A program made the translations under genes and the position numbers. The notes under the pieces are model-generated. The model worked only from the letters and a program-made list of their open reading frames with translations, did no database searches and was not told the origin of the DNA. This document shows positions 1 through 11,723 of a stretch of DNA of 64,000 nucleotides, piece after piece (within the stretch, counting starts at the first letter, position 1; each line of letters opens with the position of its first letter). The stretch is from Allium sativum. Lineage: Eukaryota; Streptophyta; Magnoliopsida; Asparagales; Amaryllidaceae. The stretch spans positions 753,931,603 through 753,995,602 of the forward strand of contig CM060922.1 in the NCBI GenBank assembly GCA_030737875.1. Direction: 5' to 3'.

Positions 1-3000
1 CAGATTCATGACCATTCGACAAATGGATGCCGTCACCTAAGAGATGTAGTCGAGAGGCTTCTTCGAGAAGTAAAATTAGATGAATACAGAGTAACGCCCA
101 GAGACAGGGGGCAAGCCGTACAGGCCCCAAATCAGAACCAGAATCAACCTGCTGTCAGGCCAACTGCCCAACAAAAGGGAAAGGACATTGTTATCAATAC
201 CGTAATCGGAGGGCTTTATCTTGCCGGACATGATTCCAAGGCGTTGGATCAGTATGTCAATGCAGCCAAGCAACACCTCGAGGTAGGGAAGTGTAGCAAC
301 CCCGAGGACAACGTCCCGGTAAAGCAACAAAAGATGATGTCCGACGATGTCGTTTTCCGCGAACGAGAAAGCATTGGAGTCCATGCTCCGACTGAAGATC
401 CATTTGTAATCACAGTACCTATTGGCCCGACCACTGTTCATAAAGTTTTGGTGGATAACGGGAGTTCCATCAATATTCTTTTCAAAAGGACATTCGACCA
501 GATGAACCTCGAGATAAAAGACTTGAAGCCCAGTCAGGGATGGATCCGTGGATTTAACGGAGCATCCACCGCTCCAATGGGTTATGTAGAGCTACCAGTT
601 ACGCCTGGGGAAGGAGAACGCCAGAGAGTGAGAATCCTTCCCTTCGTGGTTTTGGATGTTGAATCACCCTACAATGACTTCCTGGGCCGACCGGCCCTCG
701 CAAAGTTTAGAGCATGTATAGCCCCCTGGTGCTTATTATTGAAATTTCCTACGGAAGCTGGTGTTGGTATTGTCAGAGGAGATCAGGTTGCCGCACGAGC
801 ATGTTATGTTGCAGAGCTAAAGCTACTCTGCAATGGAGGGGACATAGAAACCAAGGGCGCTTCTCCCCCTACAAGGGCGGAGACCTTATAGCAACTAAAG
901 AGGATAACCGTAGGAGAGTCGCCCAGAGAGTTGCCCGAGGATATAGATCCCAGAGAGGACAAAGAACCTGGGGGCAGAATGGCGACTCCCACCGAGACAA
1001 CTGTGGATGTACCGATCGATGATAGTGACCCAGAGAAGGTCCTTAAGATTGGATCCCAGTTAAATCCGAATCTAGCTAAAGAACTGACGAATTTCTTAAA
1101 AAATAACTTGGATGTGTTTTCTTGGACCCACGCAGACATGTGCAGGATATCTCCATCCATCATGAGCCATTCATTAAGCATTAACCCTAAACATCCTCCG
1201 GTAAAACAAAAAAGGCGAATGCTGGGCCCAGAGAGGTCCGCTGCCTTGAAAGAAGTAGTTGGAAAGCTAAAAAGTTATGGATTTATCAGAGACTCAATCT
1301 ACCCAGACTGGATTTCAAATCCAGTCCTGGTAAAGAAGGCCAACGGTAAGTGGCGAACGTGTATCGATTTCTCGGATTTGAATAAAGCCTGCCCAAAAGA
1401 CAGTTTTCCGTTACCCCGGATCGATCAGTTGGTGGACTCAATGGCGGGCCATGAACTTCTCTCCTTTATGGATGCTTATTCAGGATATAACCAGATTCCA
1501 ATTCACGTTCCAGATCAAGAACACACTAGCTTTATTACGGATCTGGGATTATATTGCTATGTAGTGATGCCCTTTGGCTTGAAGAACGCAGGCGCTACAT
1601 ATCAACGGTTAGTGAACAGAATGTTCTATAACCAGATCGGGAAAACAATGGAAGTATACGTCGATGACATGTTGGTTAAGTCCAGGCAATCCTCCAATCA
1701 CACTACGGACTTGGCAAAGATGTTCGGCATTCTTCGAAAGTACGGGATGAAACTCAACCCAACAAAATGTTCATTCGGGGTCGCCTCCGGAAAATTCTTG
1801 GGATTCATCGTCAGTTCTCGTGGGATTGAGATTAATCCCGACCAAATTGCAGCAATCAGAGACATTCAGGAACCTAGGCAACTTAAAGATGTGCAAAGCC
1901 TTGCAGGGAAAGTAGCCGCACTAAGCAGATTTATCTTCAGGGCTACGGACAAATGCATCCCATTCTTCGAATTGATAAAGCGAGGAAAACGCCATTTCAA
2001 ATGGACGCCCGACTGCGTAGAAGCGTTTCAGAACTTGCTGAGACACCTGGAGAAACCTCCGATACTATCTAAGCCAGTGGATCATGAGGACTTATTCGTG
2101 TACTTGGCAGTGTCGTCTCACGCGATCAGCTCAGCATTGGTAAGAGAAGAAGATAAGGTCCAAAGACCTGTGTATTACGTGAGCAAAAAATTGACGGCAG
2201 TAGAGCGTAATTATCCAAGGATAGAAAAGTTGGTGTATGGTTTGTTGATCGCCTCTAGAAAGCTTCGACATTATTTTCAGGCGCATTCCATTACCATATA
2301 CACTGATCATCCACTCAAGCAAGTTCTGCAGAGACCAGAAGCATCTGGAAGGCTACTCAAGTGGAACATTGAGTTGGGTCAATTTGATCTGAACTTTCAG
2401 CCCCGGCGGTCAATTCGGGGGCAAGTGACAGCCGACTTCATAGCAGAATTTACCGTCCCGGAGGAAGATATAGCAAACGAAGAAGTTGACCCCTCAAAAT
2501 TACTTCTCGACCCCAGTGCCAGGAGATTGTATACTGATGGCGCTAGGAATGACAAAAGAGCCGGCGCTGGAGTAGTGTTTGAAACTCCTGAGAAACAGCT
2601 GATATCCTATGCTATCCGAATGGAGTTTCACGCTACTAACAACGACTCCGAATATGAAGCCCTGATAGCCGGGCTAAGGATCGCAAAGGAGTTGGAAATC
2701 ACAAAGCTGGACATCTTTTGCGACTCCAAGTTAGTTGTCAATCAGGTTACAGGGAAATTCCAAGACAAAAGTGCAAGATTGATCTTATACTTGGAGAAAG
2801 TGAAGGAGTTGTTGAACGGCTTTGATCACTACAGCATATCTCACATTCCGCGGTCAGAGAATCAGCAGGCGGATAAGTTGGCAAAGATGGCTAGTTCCGA
2901 CGATCCTGAAGAGTCCGGGCTAGCCCCCGTTGAAGTACTTCGGTCTCCTAGTATAGATCAGATGGAAATTGATCCAGTACTAGAGACGGAACCAGAAAGG

Positions 3001-4227
3001 GAGTCATGGATGACCCCTTTAAAGAATTTCTTAATGAATGGAGCGCTTCCGAACAAGAAAAGCGAGAGGCGTAAAGTAATTCGTAAAGCTTCCCGATACG
3101 TTCTGCAAGGCGGAGTTCTTTACAGACAAGGATTTTCGATGCCCCTTCTTCGGTGTATAGCTCATGACGACATTAAGCGTGTGCTGCAGGAGGTACACGA
3201 AGGTGAATGCGGCGATCATGCTGGAGGGCAAACATTGGCGAAAAAGGTGTTACGGCATGGTTATTTCTGGCCTACCATAAATAAGGATGCGGCAAAATAC
3301 GCACGACGCTGCGATGCATGCCAGAGATTTTCAAAAATACCTAGAGCACCTCCTAATCAGTTAAAAACAATAACGAGCCCATGGCCTTTCGCTATGTGGG
3401 GAATTGATATCATCGGAAGTCTCCCCATAGCTGGGGGAGGAGCGAAGTTCGCTATTGTAGCCGTAGATTATTTCACTAAGTGGGTCGAGGCTGAACCACT
3501 GACTACAATCACAACCAAACGAGTGATCAATTTTGTCGTTAGAAATATCATCTGTCGATTTGGGATTCCAAAGATTGTGATAACTGATAACGGAACTCAG
3601 TTCGATAGCACTGAATTTAGAAACTTCTGCCAGAAGTACCACATTGAGAAACGGTACACCTCTGTGGCGCACCCGCAATCGAACGGACAAGTCGAAGCAG
3701 CGAATAAAGTGATTAAGTCCATTCTGAAAAGAAGACTGAAACGGGCCAGAGCCATGTGGGCTGATGAATTACCCTTAGCGCAATGGGCCTACAGGACAAC
3801 GTATAAATCGGCAATAGGACATACCCCCTTCTCCCTTGCTTTTGGAGCAGAAGCAGTCATCCCGGTTGAGATAAAAGTACCTTCTCACTGAGTGACTTAT
3901 TACGATCCGATGACTAATAACGAATTGCTCCTTGAATCCCTGGATATGATCGAAGAAAAGAGGGACGAAGCAGACCTGCGTGCCTTGAGATGCAAACAGC
4001 AGGTCGCCCGATACTACAACAAAAAGGTTCGAGCTCGAACCTTGGAACCCGGAGACTTGGTTCTGAAGCGTGTCTTTCCAGCCCCAACTCATATGGGTGC
4101 GAAGTGGGAAGGACCGTACTCCATACTGTGCAAGCTTGATAATGGAACCTTCAAGCTAGCAACCGTAGATGGAAAGGAAATCCCCAGAGTGTGGAATGCC
4201 CAACATTTACGGCCATACCTAACGTAA
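1..4227 (+). pseudogene. Tat gag C-terminus and pol polyprotein with two in-frame stops
   Basis: One reading frame runs from base 1 to 4227, broken only by TAG at 889-891 and TGA at 3889-3891; there is no frameshift. In order: a gag C-terminal histidine/cysteine motif near 4-60; an aspartic protease with the DNGSS active site (Asp at 454); RT with the YVDD box at 1657-1668; a first RNase H near 2150-2450; a second, plant-type RNase H (YTDGA near 2530, then conserved Glu, Asp and Asp); and integrase with an HHCC zinc motif near 3200-3340. The integrase DD35E core has Asp in GIDIIG, Asp at 3586 and Glu at 3694. The piece after the second stop is the integrase C-terminal domain. All catalytic residues I can check are present. 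Both stops fit a C-to-T change in a CG or CHG context, the usual decay of methylated plant transposons. The protein is therefore probably dead but recently active. Confidence 0.92.
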
Positions 4228-4543
4228 AGATATCAGATCTGTCCTTTTACTTTGTTAAGAATCATGTACAAGGCACGACTTGCCTAGAATAGTCCGATTT
4301 CTTAAAGCAAAAAATTATAAAGTGGATGTAGGTCATGATTCGACCGAACCACTATAAAAATATTGTGTGTTGTTTACCTTTATTGCACTATTATTTATCT
4401 GCTTTTCTATTTTTATGGAAATTGCTGTGAATCATGCAACGATCCCAGAAGCATATAATTATAAGTGCCTTCCATCAGAATGGAATGTAATCACCAGTCA
4501 AAATTCTGACGGTGCGACAAAGTAAATCATACCATTGATAGCA
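4228..4543 (+). promoter_or_regulatory. post-pol LTR-like segment with conserved hairpin
   Basis: No gene is present. A hairpin at 4321-4353 (outer stem AGTGG/CCACT, inner stem GGTC/GACC) is followed by ACTATAAA and a GTGTGTT, T-rich stretch. The same arrangement, with a differing but still paired inner stem, occurs in the 3' LTR at 36311-36342. In LTRs this region lies in or near R, around the transcript 3' end. I infer this segment could end the gag-pol transcript before the antisense gene. Function is not demonstrated. Confidence 0.5.
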
Positions 4544-4960
4544 CTCTAACTCTCCAGAGCAGAGAGAGAGTATAAAAGCGTCTCCGACAGAGCGCTGAGA
4601 AAAAGCTCTTGCCCCGCTGAAGGATCGGGGAGCGATTGAACTGCTGAGCTCGAACTCTAACTCTCCAGAGCAAAGAGAGAGTATAAAAGCGTCTCCAACA
4701 GAGCGCTGAGAAAAAACTCTTGCCCCGCTGAAGGATCAGGGAGCGATTGAACTGCTGAGCTCGAACTCTAACTCTCCAGAGCAGAGAGAGTATAAAAGCG
4801 TCCCCGATTGAGTGCTGAGAAAGAGCTCTTGCCCCGCTGAAGGATCGGGGAGCGACTGAGCTGCTAAATTATCTTGCTAAACTCTGACCTCGGCGACCGC
4901 CAGGAGAGTATAAGAGAGTCTATGGTTAAGCACTGAGAAAGGTGCCGGAAACTCAGCACC
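4544..4960 (+). repeat. 111-bp tandem repeats, each with a TATA motif
   Basis: Units start at 4544, 4655 and 4766, an exact 111-bp period, followed by a degenerate fourth unit from about 4880. Each unit begins CTCTAACTCTCCAGAG, continues with a GA-rich run into GAGTATAAAAGCGTC, and has a GCCCCGCTGAAGGATC block. The fourth keeps GAGTATAAGAG. Tandem repeats downstream of pol are common in Tat/Ogre elements. A TATAAAAG motif in every unit is unusual. Confidence 0.85.
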
Positions 4961-5359
4961 ATAAGGACAATTATCTTGCTAAATTTTCTAAGTCCCCCAT
5001 ATTCAGAAATAGGGGGCAACGTGCAGACAATGCTAATCAATCCTTAATAAGCCATAGTCAGGCGCTACGTTAACGATTGATTGGGGGCATATACATATAC
5101 ACATGAACATGGGAATTTTTAAATTTTTCTTTCTGTTGCTTGACTGATTTGTAGTTATAATTAGATGGTCTATGACTAAGCATGAAAAGTTTATTAAATG
5201 CAGGTACACGGTGATGCAAAAAAGAGATAAACTTTCATTTACAAACTGCAAGCCTAGAAAGTCAAAAACAACCTAAAACAAAAGTGAGGGCCAGTCTCAC
5301 AATTACATTTCATGGCCAGTGGGTAGCCTAAAGACAAAATATAAACAAGTGACAATATC
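4961..5359. other. spacer and 3' UTR of the antisense gene
   Basis: No coding region. A short inverted repeat, CCCCCA and TGGGGG-like arms around a 12-base loop, lies near 4993-5015. The rest is the sequence downstream of the antisense gene's stop codon (5360 side) and should contain its polyadenylation site; I see no strong signal. Confidence 0.45.
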
Positions 5360-6115
5360 CTATTTACGCTTTGACCTCTTCTCCTGCTTCTGTTTCTCCA
5401 GCTTCGCCTTGCTAGCGTTGGATTGATCACCTTTCTTTCTCTTCCTTTTTTCTATGAGAGGAACATCCGACTCTTCAGAAGATTCCTCCTCCGCCTCCTT
5501 TCTCTTCCTTTTATCAGTAAGGGAAGCTGGGAAATCATCAGGGTTCGCAAAATGAAGCTGTTTGCTGATGGATTTGGGCTGGAGTTTCAAAACCATCCCG
5601 GTTTTGGGATCAAACTCCGAGATAGGGACTATGTTCAAAGGCTCTTGTCCCACCTTCTTCAAAGCCATCTCCTTTTCCTGCCTAGCTTTTCCGTTAGCCA
5701 AAGTTTCATCGTCTTCGGCTTCTTTGGCGCTAATGATATCCTCATCATCCTCTACATGGCGCCCATCCATATCTTTCAAGGCCCCGATGGTTTCATCATC
5801 CTTGGGAGCATCAGCACTGGGTGCCAGGACGCCTTTCTCTGCTGTTGCACCCTCGGCCCGCTTCGGTATATCAACACCGGCGCCTGGCGAGACGACAACC
5901 TTCTCCGCCTCTTTCCTTTTCTCAACGTCCTTGTCGACGGGCTCGCCACCTGTATTATGGGGAACACATGTTACTAATTCAATTGGTTGCTCTACCAGAC
6001 GACGACAATTCACAATTGCTTTGACAAATTGTGGGGAAAAAAGGGAGATACCTTCCGCCGATCCTCTATCTAGGCTAGCTGCAGGAGCTCCAACAACCAC
6101 AGGAGTTAGGCCCAA
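5360..6115 (-). pseudogene. C-terminal part of the Tat antisense extra ORF, severed by insertion
   Basis: About 250 open codons read on the minus strand from 6115 to the stop at 5360. The product is hydrophilic, rich in Glu, Lys and Ala, and ends in basic clusters (KRKRKEAEEE, EKRKRKKGDQ, KQEKRSKRK) that look like nuclear localisation signals. It has no start codon of its own. Removing the nested element 6116-31413 plus one CCCAA duplicate joins it in frame with the reading frame ending at 31414, so both are one former gene. The remaining N-terminal part, with a plant gypsy-type (Transposase_28-like) domain and coiled coil, lies at 31414-34272. The function of this protein family is unknown. 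Confidence 0.85.
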
Positions 6116-7014
6116 TGTAACAACCCGAAAATCTGGGCCAGTTTAAAATTTTTATTTTGGCAATTTTAGCGAATTTTGATTATTTAAAATGAATTATTTT
6201 AAATAATATCGACGAGAAATTTATTTTGAATATAATTCGAACGTATATATTCGTTTGAATCGTCGTTAGAAAATAAATATTTATATATAATTATAAATAG
6301 AATTGAAAATGGCGCGGTAGTTCGATAATTTGATTTCAAACTTCAATTGAACATACCGGGTGCAAAATAATCCGGATTTTAGTGAAACCAAAAACATTAG
6401 GATCTAATTGATAATATCTTTCCAACGAATCCGAAAAATCAAAATTTCATAGCGGGGATCAAAAGATATGTCCAGTTGAAAATTTTGAATAGTCGCTATG
6501 GAATTCAGGCCCTTAGAAATGGGAATTTTGCAAACGACCTCGGATTTCGACGAAACCACTTTTGTTGGATCCGCAGTATCAAGTTATTGCTAGATTCCAA
6601 ATTTCATAATTTTTCGAATCAATATGTGAGCGTGACAAAGGAAAACGCGTTTGACCAGTTTCAGTTGATTTTAATCGACTTGAAATTGACCATTTTTCCA
6701 ACGGTCTCAGAATTCGATGAAACTAGTTTTGTTAGGACCGTATCGTCAATACGAAGCTAGAAAATATTTTTCTGTAATTGTTCGAGTTAGTATGTGACCC
6801 CAGTAAATTGAAATGCGCGTTCAAATTCAATATATAGAGTTATATGTTGATTTTGACGAAAACTGATCGAAACAGTCAAACCAGCCTGCGATACATATCC
6901 CATTGTGTTCGGAATGAGGGTAATTAGCTATGGACGACAGTCGGCGAGTTCGATTTCGAGTTCAAATGGAGATGGTACGTTATAAAGTTTAAAATTTAAA
7001 ATAATAAATAAATA

Positions 7015-7442
7015 AATTATAATATAAATCTATCCTTTATCTCCCTCCTTTCCCCCGTTGACTAAAAACCTAATTCAGAAAAAAAAAAATTCGCTGCGCC
7101 TGCGATGGAAGCCGCCGCCCTCGTCGATCTCCACCGCCACCTCGCCTGCCGCCTCCACCTTCTTCTTCTCCACTCCTCCTGTCGCGTTTTCCTTCCTCCT
7201 CCCCCTCTTCTAAATCGATCGCCAAGCTCCTCCCTGCCCCAGCGGCACCGCCACAGCCGCACCCTCCTACCGCACCCCCTTCCATCGCCTACCCCTCCAC
7301 CGCACCCTCCCCCAAATTAGAAAACCGACGCACTCCCTCCACCACTGCCTGACCCCGACCTCTCCCACCACCAGCGAGCACGTCTCCTCCCCCCTGGCTT
7401 GAGGAAGCCGCCGTAACCCCCCCTCCTCCAACCTAGAACGCA
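7015..7442 (+). promoter_or_regulatory. putative LTR promoter and GC-rich leader exon
   Basis: An AT-rich stretch with TATAATATAAATC (near 7019) is followed by a pyrimidine-rich leader and then a sharply GC-rich block (about 7093-7440, GCC, CTCC and CACC runs) ending in CGCA followed by GTGAGT, a good plant 5' splice site at 7443. TATA, leader and donor suggest the transcription start and first exon. The copy in the 3' LTR (about 15253-15680) keeps the same features. A 71-codon frame inside the block is not preserved in length between the copies, so I treat the block as untranslated. Confidence 0.5.
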
Positions 7443-7539
7443 GTGAGTTTCTATTTTATTTATAATTCATTTTTATTTATATTCAATCGAGTTTAGATTT
7501 TTATATATAATAAATATTTGATTTTTAATTTAGGAAAGT

Positions 7540-8100
7540 TTATATTTTAGTAAAGGAAAGTTATGATCTTCAATGTAATGGAAAGAACGATTTTTATATA
7601 TTGAATAACGGAATAAAAATTCGATTTTTAAATGTAGGAAGCGATTATAAAAATATGATACTTATATTTTTAAAGTATTAAAAATATGATTTTTATATTT
7701 TTAAAGTATTAAAAATATAATCTTTACTATATAGAAGATGTAAAAATATGATTTCTGGTTAGGTAGAGAATTAAAAATATAATTTTTACATGATAGGAAT
7801 ATTAAAAATATCATCTTTATATGTGTAGAAAAATAAAAATGAGATTTTTATAAAGATGAAATCTTTAAATTTGAAAGGGCGAAGTCTATGTTTTTATAAA
7901 GGCGAAATCTTTATATGGAAAATAGCGTGATAAAAATATAATTTTTATCTATATAACATAGAAGTAAAAATTCGATTTTTATATATTGAATAGCATAGTA
8001 AAAATGTGATTTTTATATATTGAACATCAAAGTAAAAATGTGATTTTTATATAATATATAGAATAGCAAAGTAAAAATCCGATTTTTACATATGTAGTGA
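7540..8100 (+). repeat. degenerate AT-rich repeats (AAAAATnnGATTTTTATAT)
   Basis: About 15 imperfect copies of a 30-45 bp unit centred on AAAATATGATTTTTATA with variable spacers. The same block lies in the 3' LTR near 15780-16330 with a few substitutions. It is part of the LTR and non-coding. Confidence 0.7.
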
Positions 8101-8960
8101 CTACGGGCAATGAAGGTGACAAAAAGGCGAGAACGAAGAAGATTTATATCAAAGAAGAGTCAAGATGATTGGATAGCTATAGGTGAGAATTTCTCACCTT
8201 TCAATTTCTTTTTCTAGTTATATATGTATATACTAGGATGCATACGGTGCTTAGTAGCACCCGACACAATCGTCCACAGACCATGGACTTGTTTGTTTGG
8301 TTGCATAAATTAATTTGATGACTTGATTTGAATTGGTTGTTTGGTGAATTTGATTGATGTGTGAATGGCGTGGGCCTTCACTAGACCGGGGATAAGGCTA
8401 GGCCTCGTCCCGTTTCTAGTATCGTGCCGTTATGCCGCCGAAATTTTCTAAAACAAGTCAGAAAAATAAAGATAACATTTTATTTGATAAATGAACTGAA
8501 TAGAAAATTCATAGGTTGAATAAAATAGTTTGATCGTTAAAAATATAATTTTTAATGTGAATGTGAATAAATGAATATAAAATATTCATTTACAAACCGG
8601 ACGGTTTGTTTATGTACACCTATTTGAATGACATTGATTGGGAGGATAAATTTTACACATCGCCCAACTGCACAACTAAAATCTGTGTTTGATTGTTTGA
8701 AACCCCACACGGGTGTTGGGATGAAATTTGAAGTTCACTCATCCTGATTGATTAAATATGTCGATCGATTGATTGACAGGCTGTTATAAGCGTTAGATAT
8801 CTATATTTGATGCTTATACAGTGTAGTGCACTTTGGTTGATGGTTGATTATTTTTCAAAGCTATTATATACGTGTGATGTATGAAAATCCATATAATTAA
8901 TGTTATATGGTGATTGATTGGGCCTCATTCCAATTTAGAAAATAAAGAATAATATAAATA

Positions 8961-9416
8961 AAGGTTCATGTGTTGACAGTACTCATCCATTGAGATTAGT
9001 CATGTGTTGAACGAAATATTTTAGTAATAAAATTTACATCTTTATTAATATAAAATAAAGGTTCATGTGTTGACAGTACTCATCCATTGAGATTGGTCAT
9101 GTGTTGAACGAAATATTTTAGTAATAAAATTTACATCTTTATCAATATAAAATAAAGGTTCATGTGTTGACAGTACTCGTCCATTGAGATTGGTCATGTG
9201 TTGAACGAAATATTTTAGTAATAAAATTTACATCTTTATCAATATAAAATAAAGGTTCATGTGTTGACAGTACCCATCCATTGAGATTGGTCATGTGTTG
9301 AACGAAATATTTTAGTAATAAAATTTACATCTTTATCAATATAAAATAAAGGTTCATGTGTTGACAGTACTCATCCATTGAGATTGGTCATGTGTTGAAC
9401 GAAATATTTTAGTAAT
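8961..9416 (+). repeat. 97-bp tandem repeat, five copies (5' LTR)
   Basis: Units begin AAGGTTCATGTGTTGACAG at 8961, 9058, 9155, 9252 and 9349, an exact 97-bp period; the last is truncated. Copies differ by single bases. The 3' LTR has the same five units (17194-17650), so the array predates this insertion. Confidence 0.92.
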
Positions 9417-9529
9417 AGAAATATTTGAAATAGAATATTTGAAAATAGAAATATATGAAGCCGTGTTGATTAGATTGACGCCATTTTGACGTGAACGATA
9501 TTTATATCGATTTTATTCATTTTAAAATG

Positions 9530-10060
9530 AATATTGAAAAGTGATTTCGAAATCGAATATTTTGAAATGAAATTTGAATCAAATTGAATAGAAAACGAAT
9601 TCGAATCGAATTTGTTTTGAATATATAACGAATTTGATTGCAGTGGAATATATAACGAATTGAATCGAATAGAAAACCAATTTGAATTAAATCGAATAGA
9701 AAACGACTTTGGAAATGAATTAAATTGAAAACGAATTCAAATTGAATTGAAAACGATTTCGAAATGAATTGAAAACGATTTCGAAATGAAATGAATTGAA
9801 AACGATTTCGAAATGAATTGAATTGAAAACGATTTCGAAATGAATTGAATTGAAAACGATTTCGAAATGAATTGAAAACGAATTCAAATTGAATTGAAAA
9901 CAATTTCGAAATGAAATGAATTGAAAACGATTTCGAAATGAATTGAAAACGAATTCAAATTGAATTGAAAACGATTTCTAAATGAATTGAAAACGAATTC
10001 AAATTGAATTGAAAGCGAATTGAAATGAATTCAAATTAAATTGAAATTTGAATTGAATAG
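9530..10060 (+). repeat. GAATTGAAAACGATTTCGAAAT minisatellite-like array (5' LTR)
   Basis: An irregular array of 16-27 bp units built from GAATTGAAAACG plus ATTTCGAAAT or AATTCAAATT. The matching array at about 17770-18270 in the 3' LTR has a different number and order of units. It explains most of the length difference between the LTRs. A long minus-strand ORF across it is a by-product of the repeat. Confidence 0.85.
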
Positions 10061-10898
10061 AAATGAATTTTAAAACAAATTTATAAAGAAGAATTCAATT
10101 TTGATTTGAATTGAAATGGAAGTTGAAATTGCTTTTGAAACGAATTTTAAAACTATTTATATAATTCGTTTTAAATAGAAATCGACGAAATATATATTAT
10201 ATATATTATATATATAATATAATGGCCTGAATAGAACGCGCCGCGCCGCGGCAGTTCGTGAATTTCGACCATTTATTTCAAACGGACATTACGGGAGATC
10301 CGGCCGTCGGATTCTCCTAAATCCGGAACCGTTGGGTTCGTATCGAAAAGAGCTTTCTAATGAATATTAGAAATTAAAAATCTAACGGTTGGATTCGGAG
10401 TTACGTCCAAATCAAATTTGAAAAAGGTCGCTGTAAGTGCAGTTCGATGGCCATTGATGGAAATCGACTGTACGGGCCTTGATAAAATTATTAAAAATAG
10501 TAATAATTTGTGTAAAATCATAAGAAATGATTTAGAAAGGATTGGGATGAAAAACTCCATATTTGAAAAGATAAAAATAGATTTTTATCGAAATGAACTA
10601 GTTTTGAACTAGAAATATAATTCTATTTATTTTTAAATAAATAAATTGAATTTGAAAAGGGTTTTAAAAATAACCAGAATTTCCAATGATTGCATTGGAG
10701 TGGAATTGAATCGAAATTGTCTTCGGAATATTTCTATGTTGGAATTCGTGGTTATACGGATGTTGTTATGGAAATTTGAAAGATATATATTTATATCGTT
10801 ATTTCCAATATGACATTTGTTAATCGTAGAATTCGATATTGAATATAAGCCGATATATTTTCTATTTAGAGCCTTATATTGAATATCAAATGCGATTT

Positions 10899-11148
10899 GG
10901 GTTTGTCGTGAATGGTGTCTTCACTAACACTGTTCTTGAACCCAGTTGAGAAAAGATTAAATCTTTTTATTTAGATTTAATGAAGTGTACCAATTAAACA
11001 ATATTTAATTGGAATTGAATTGATATTGATTTTTGGGTTTATCGTGGACAGTGTTTTAAATAACACTCGTTCTTTAACCCGATAATTAATGAATGTGATT
11101 TTGGGTTTATCGTGAACTGTGTTTTAAATGACACTAATTCTTTAACCC
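10899..11148 (+). repeat. three repeated hairpin units in the LTR
   Basis: Segments 10899-10943, 11035-11080 and 11103-11148 each start GGGTTT, end AACCC, and can fold with an outer GGGTT/AACCC stem and an inner stem (AGTGTT/AACACT in the second). Inner stems differ between copies but remain paired through G-U pairs in copies one and three. The 3' LTR carries the same three from 19114. This suggests RNA-level function. Confidence 0.6.
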
Positions 11149-11682
11149 AGTTAAAGATTAAAACTAAGTGGAGTTTTAATGAATCTTTAATTAGATTGAA
11201 ATAATCGAAGATGGAGTACCACCAGTTTTGCTCCAGGCGATAGTTAAATCTTTAATTAGATTTGAACGTGAAATGGTAATTGAATTTACCGATAACACCG
11301 TGGTGTTAGATATGAAGTATAACCAGTTTTACTTCATGGGATGAATAGGTTGGGATTGGGAAATTAAAACAAATGTTTACCTTGGTAAAGTTCGTTAATC
11401 CCGACTAGTTTGAATTGATATTCAAAAATGGATTAAAGAATAAATATAAAGAATTTATCTTTGATAAAATTAATGGGAACCTTTCCCTATGAAGGTGAAA
11501 TTTAGAAACTAACTGTCAGTTAGCCAAGCAGAATGGTTTTCTGGATATTGATCTGATGTTGGTTTCGGCCTTCAGGGTTAATATTTGGGGAATTATTCTC
11601 TTGATTAACTTACGGTTAGTGACTAATGAATTGGAATGAGGCGTATGTTGTGTTTGTGTAACACTTATTTAAAATATACGTG

Positions 11683-11723
11683 AGTTATTCGGAAAGACCG
11701 GGTTTATCCCATTCTGAATAACT
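11683..11723 (+). other. LTR hairpin conserved in a diverged LTR
   Basis: AGTTATTCGGAA (11683-11694) pairs with TTCTGAATAACT (11712-11723), with one G-U pair; the loop contains an inner GGG/CCC stem. The diverged LTR fragment at 36699-36739 keeps the stem with an A-U pair at that position. Confidence 0.6.

Noticed and set aside
889..891. Programmed readthrough of the Tat TAG codon
   Set aside because: A second stop occurs near the integrase C-terminus and both fit deamination; decay is simpler.
7105..7320. Small Pro/Arg-rich ORFs in the GC-rich leader and their copies near 15345 (both strands)
   Set aside because: Overlapping frames on both strands, low complexity, and length not kept between the LTRs.
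8961..9416. Regular direct repeats as a CRISPR-like array
   Set aside because: Head-to-tail 97-bp units without unique spacers, inside a plant LTR.
9517..9903. 128-codon minus-strand ORF
   Set aside because: Translation of the minisatellite; Phe/Asn/Arg periodic repeat only.
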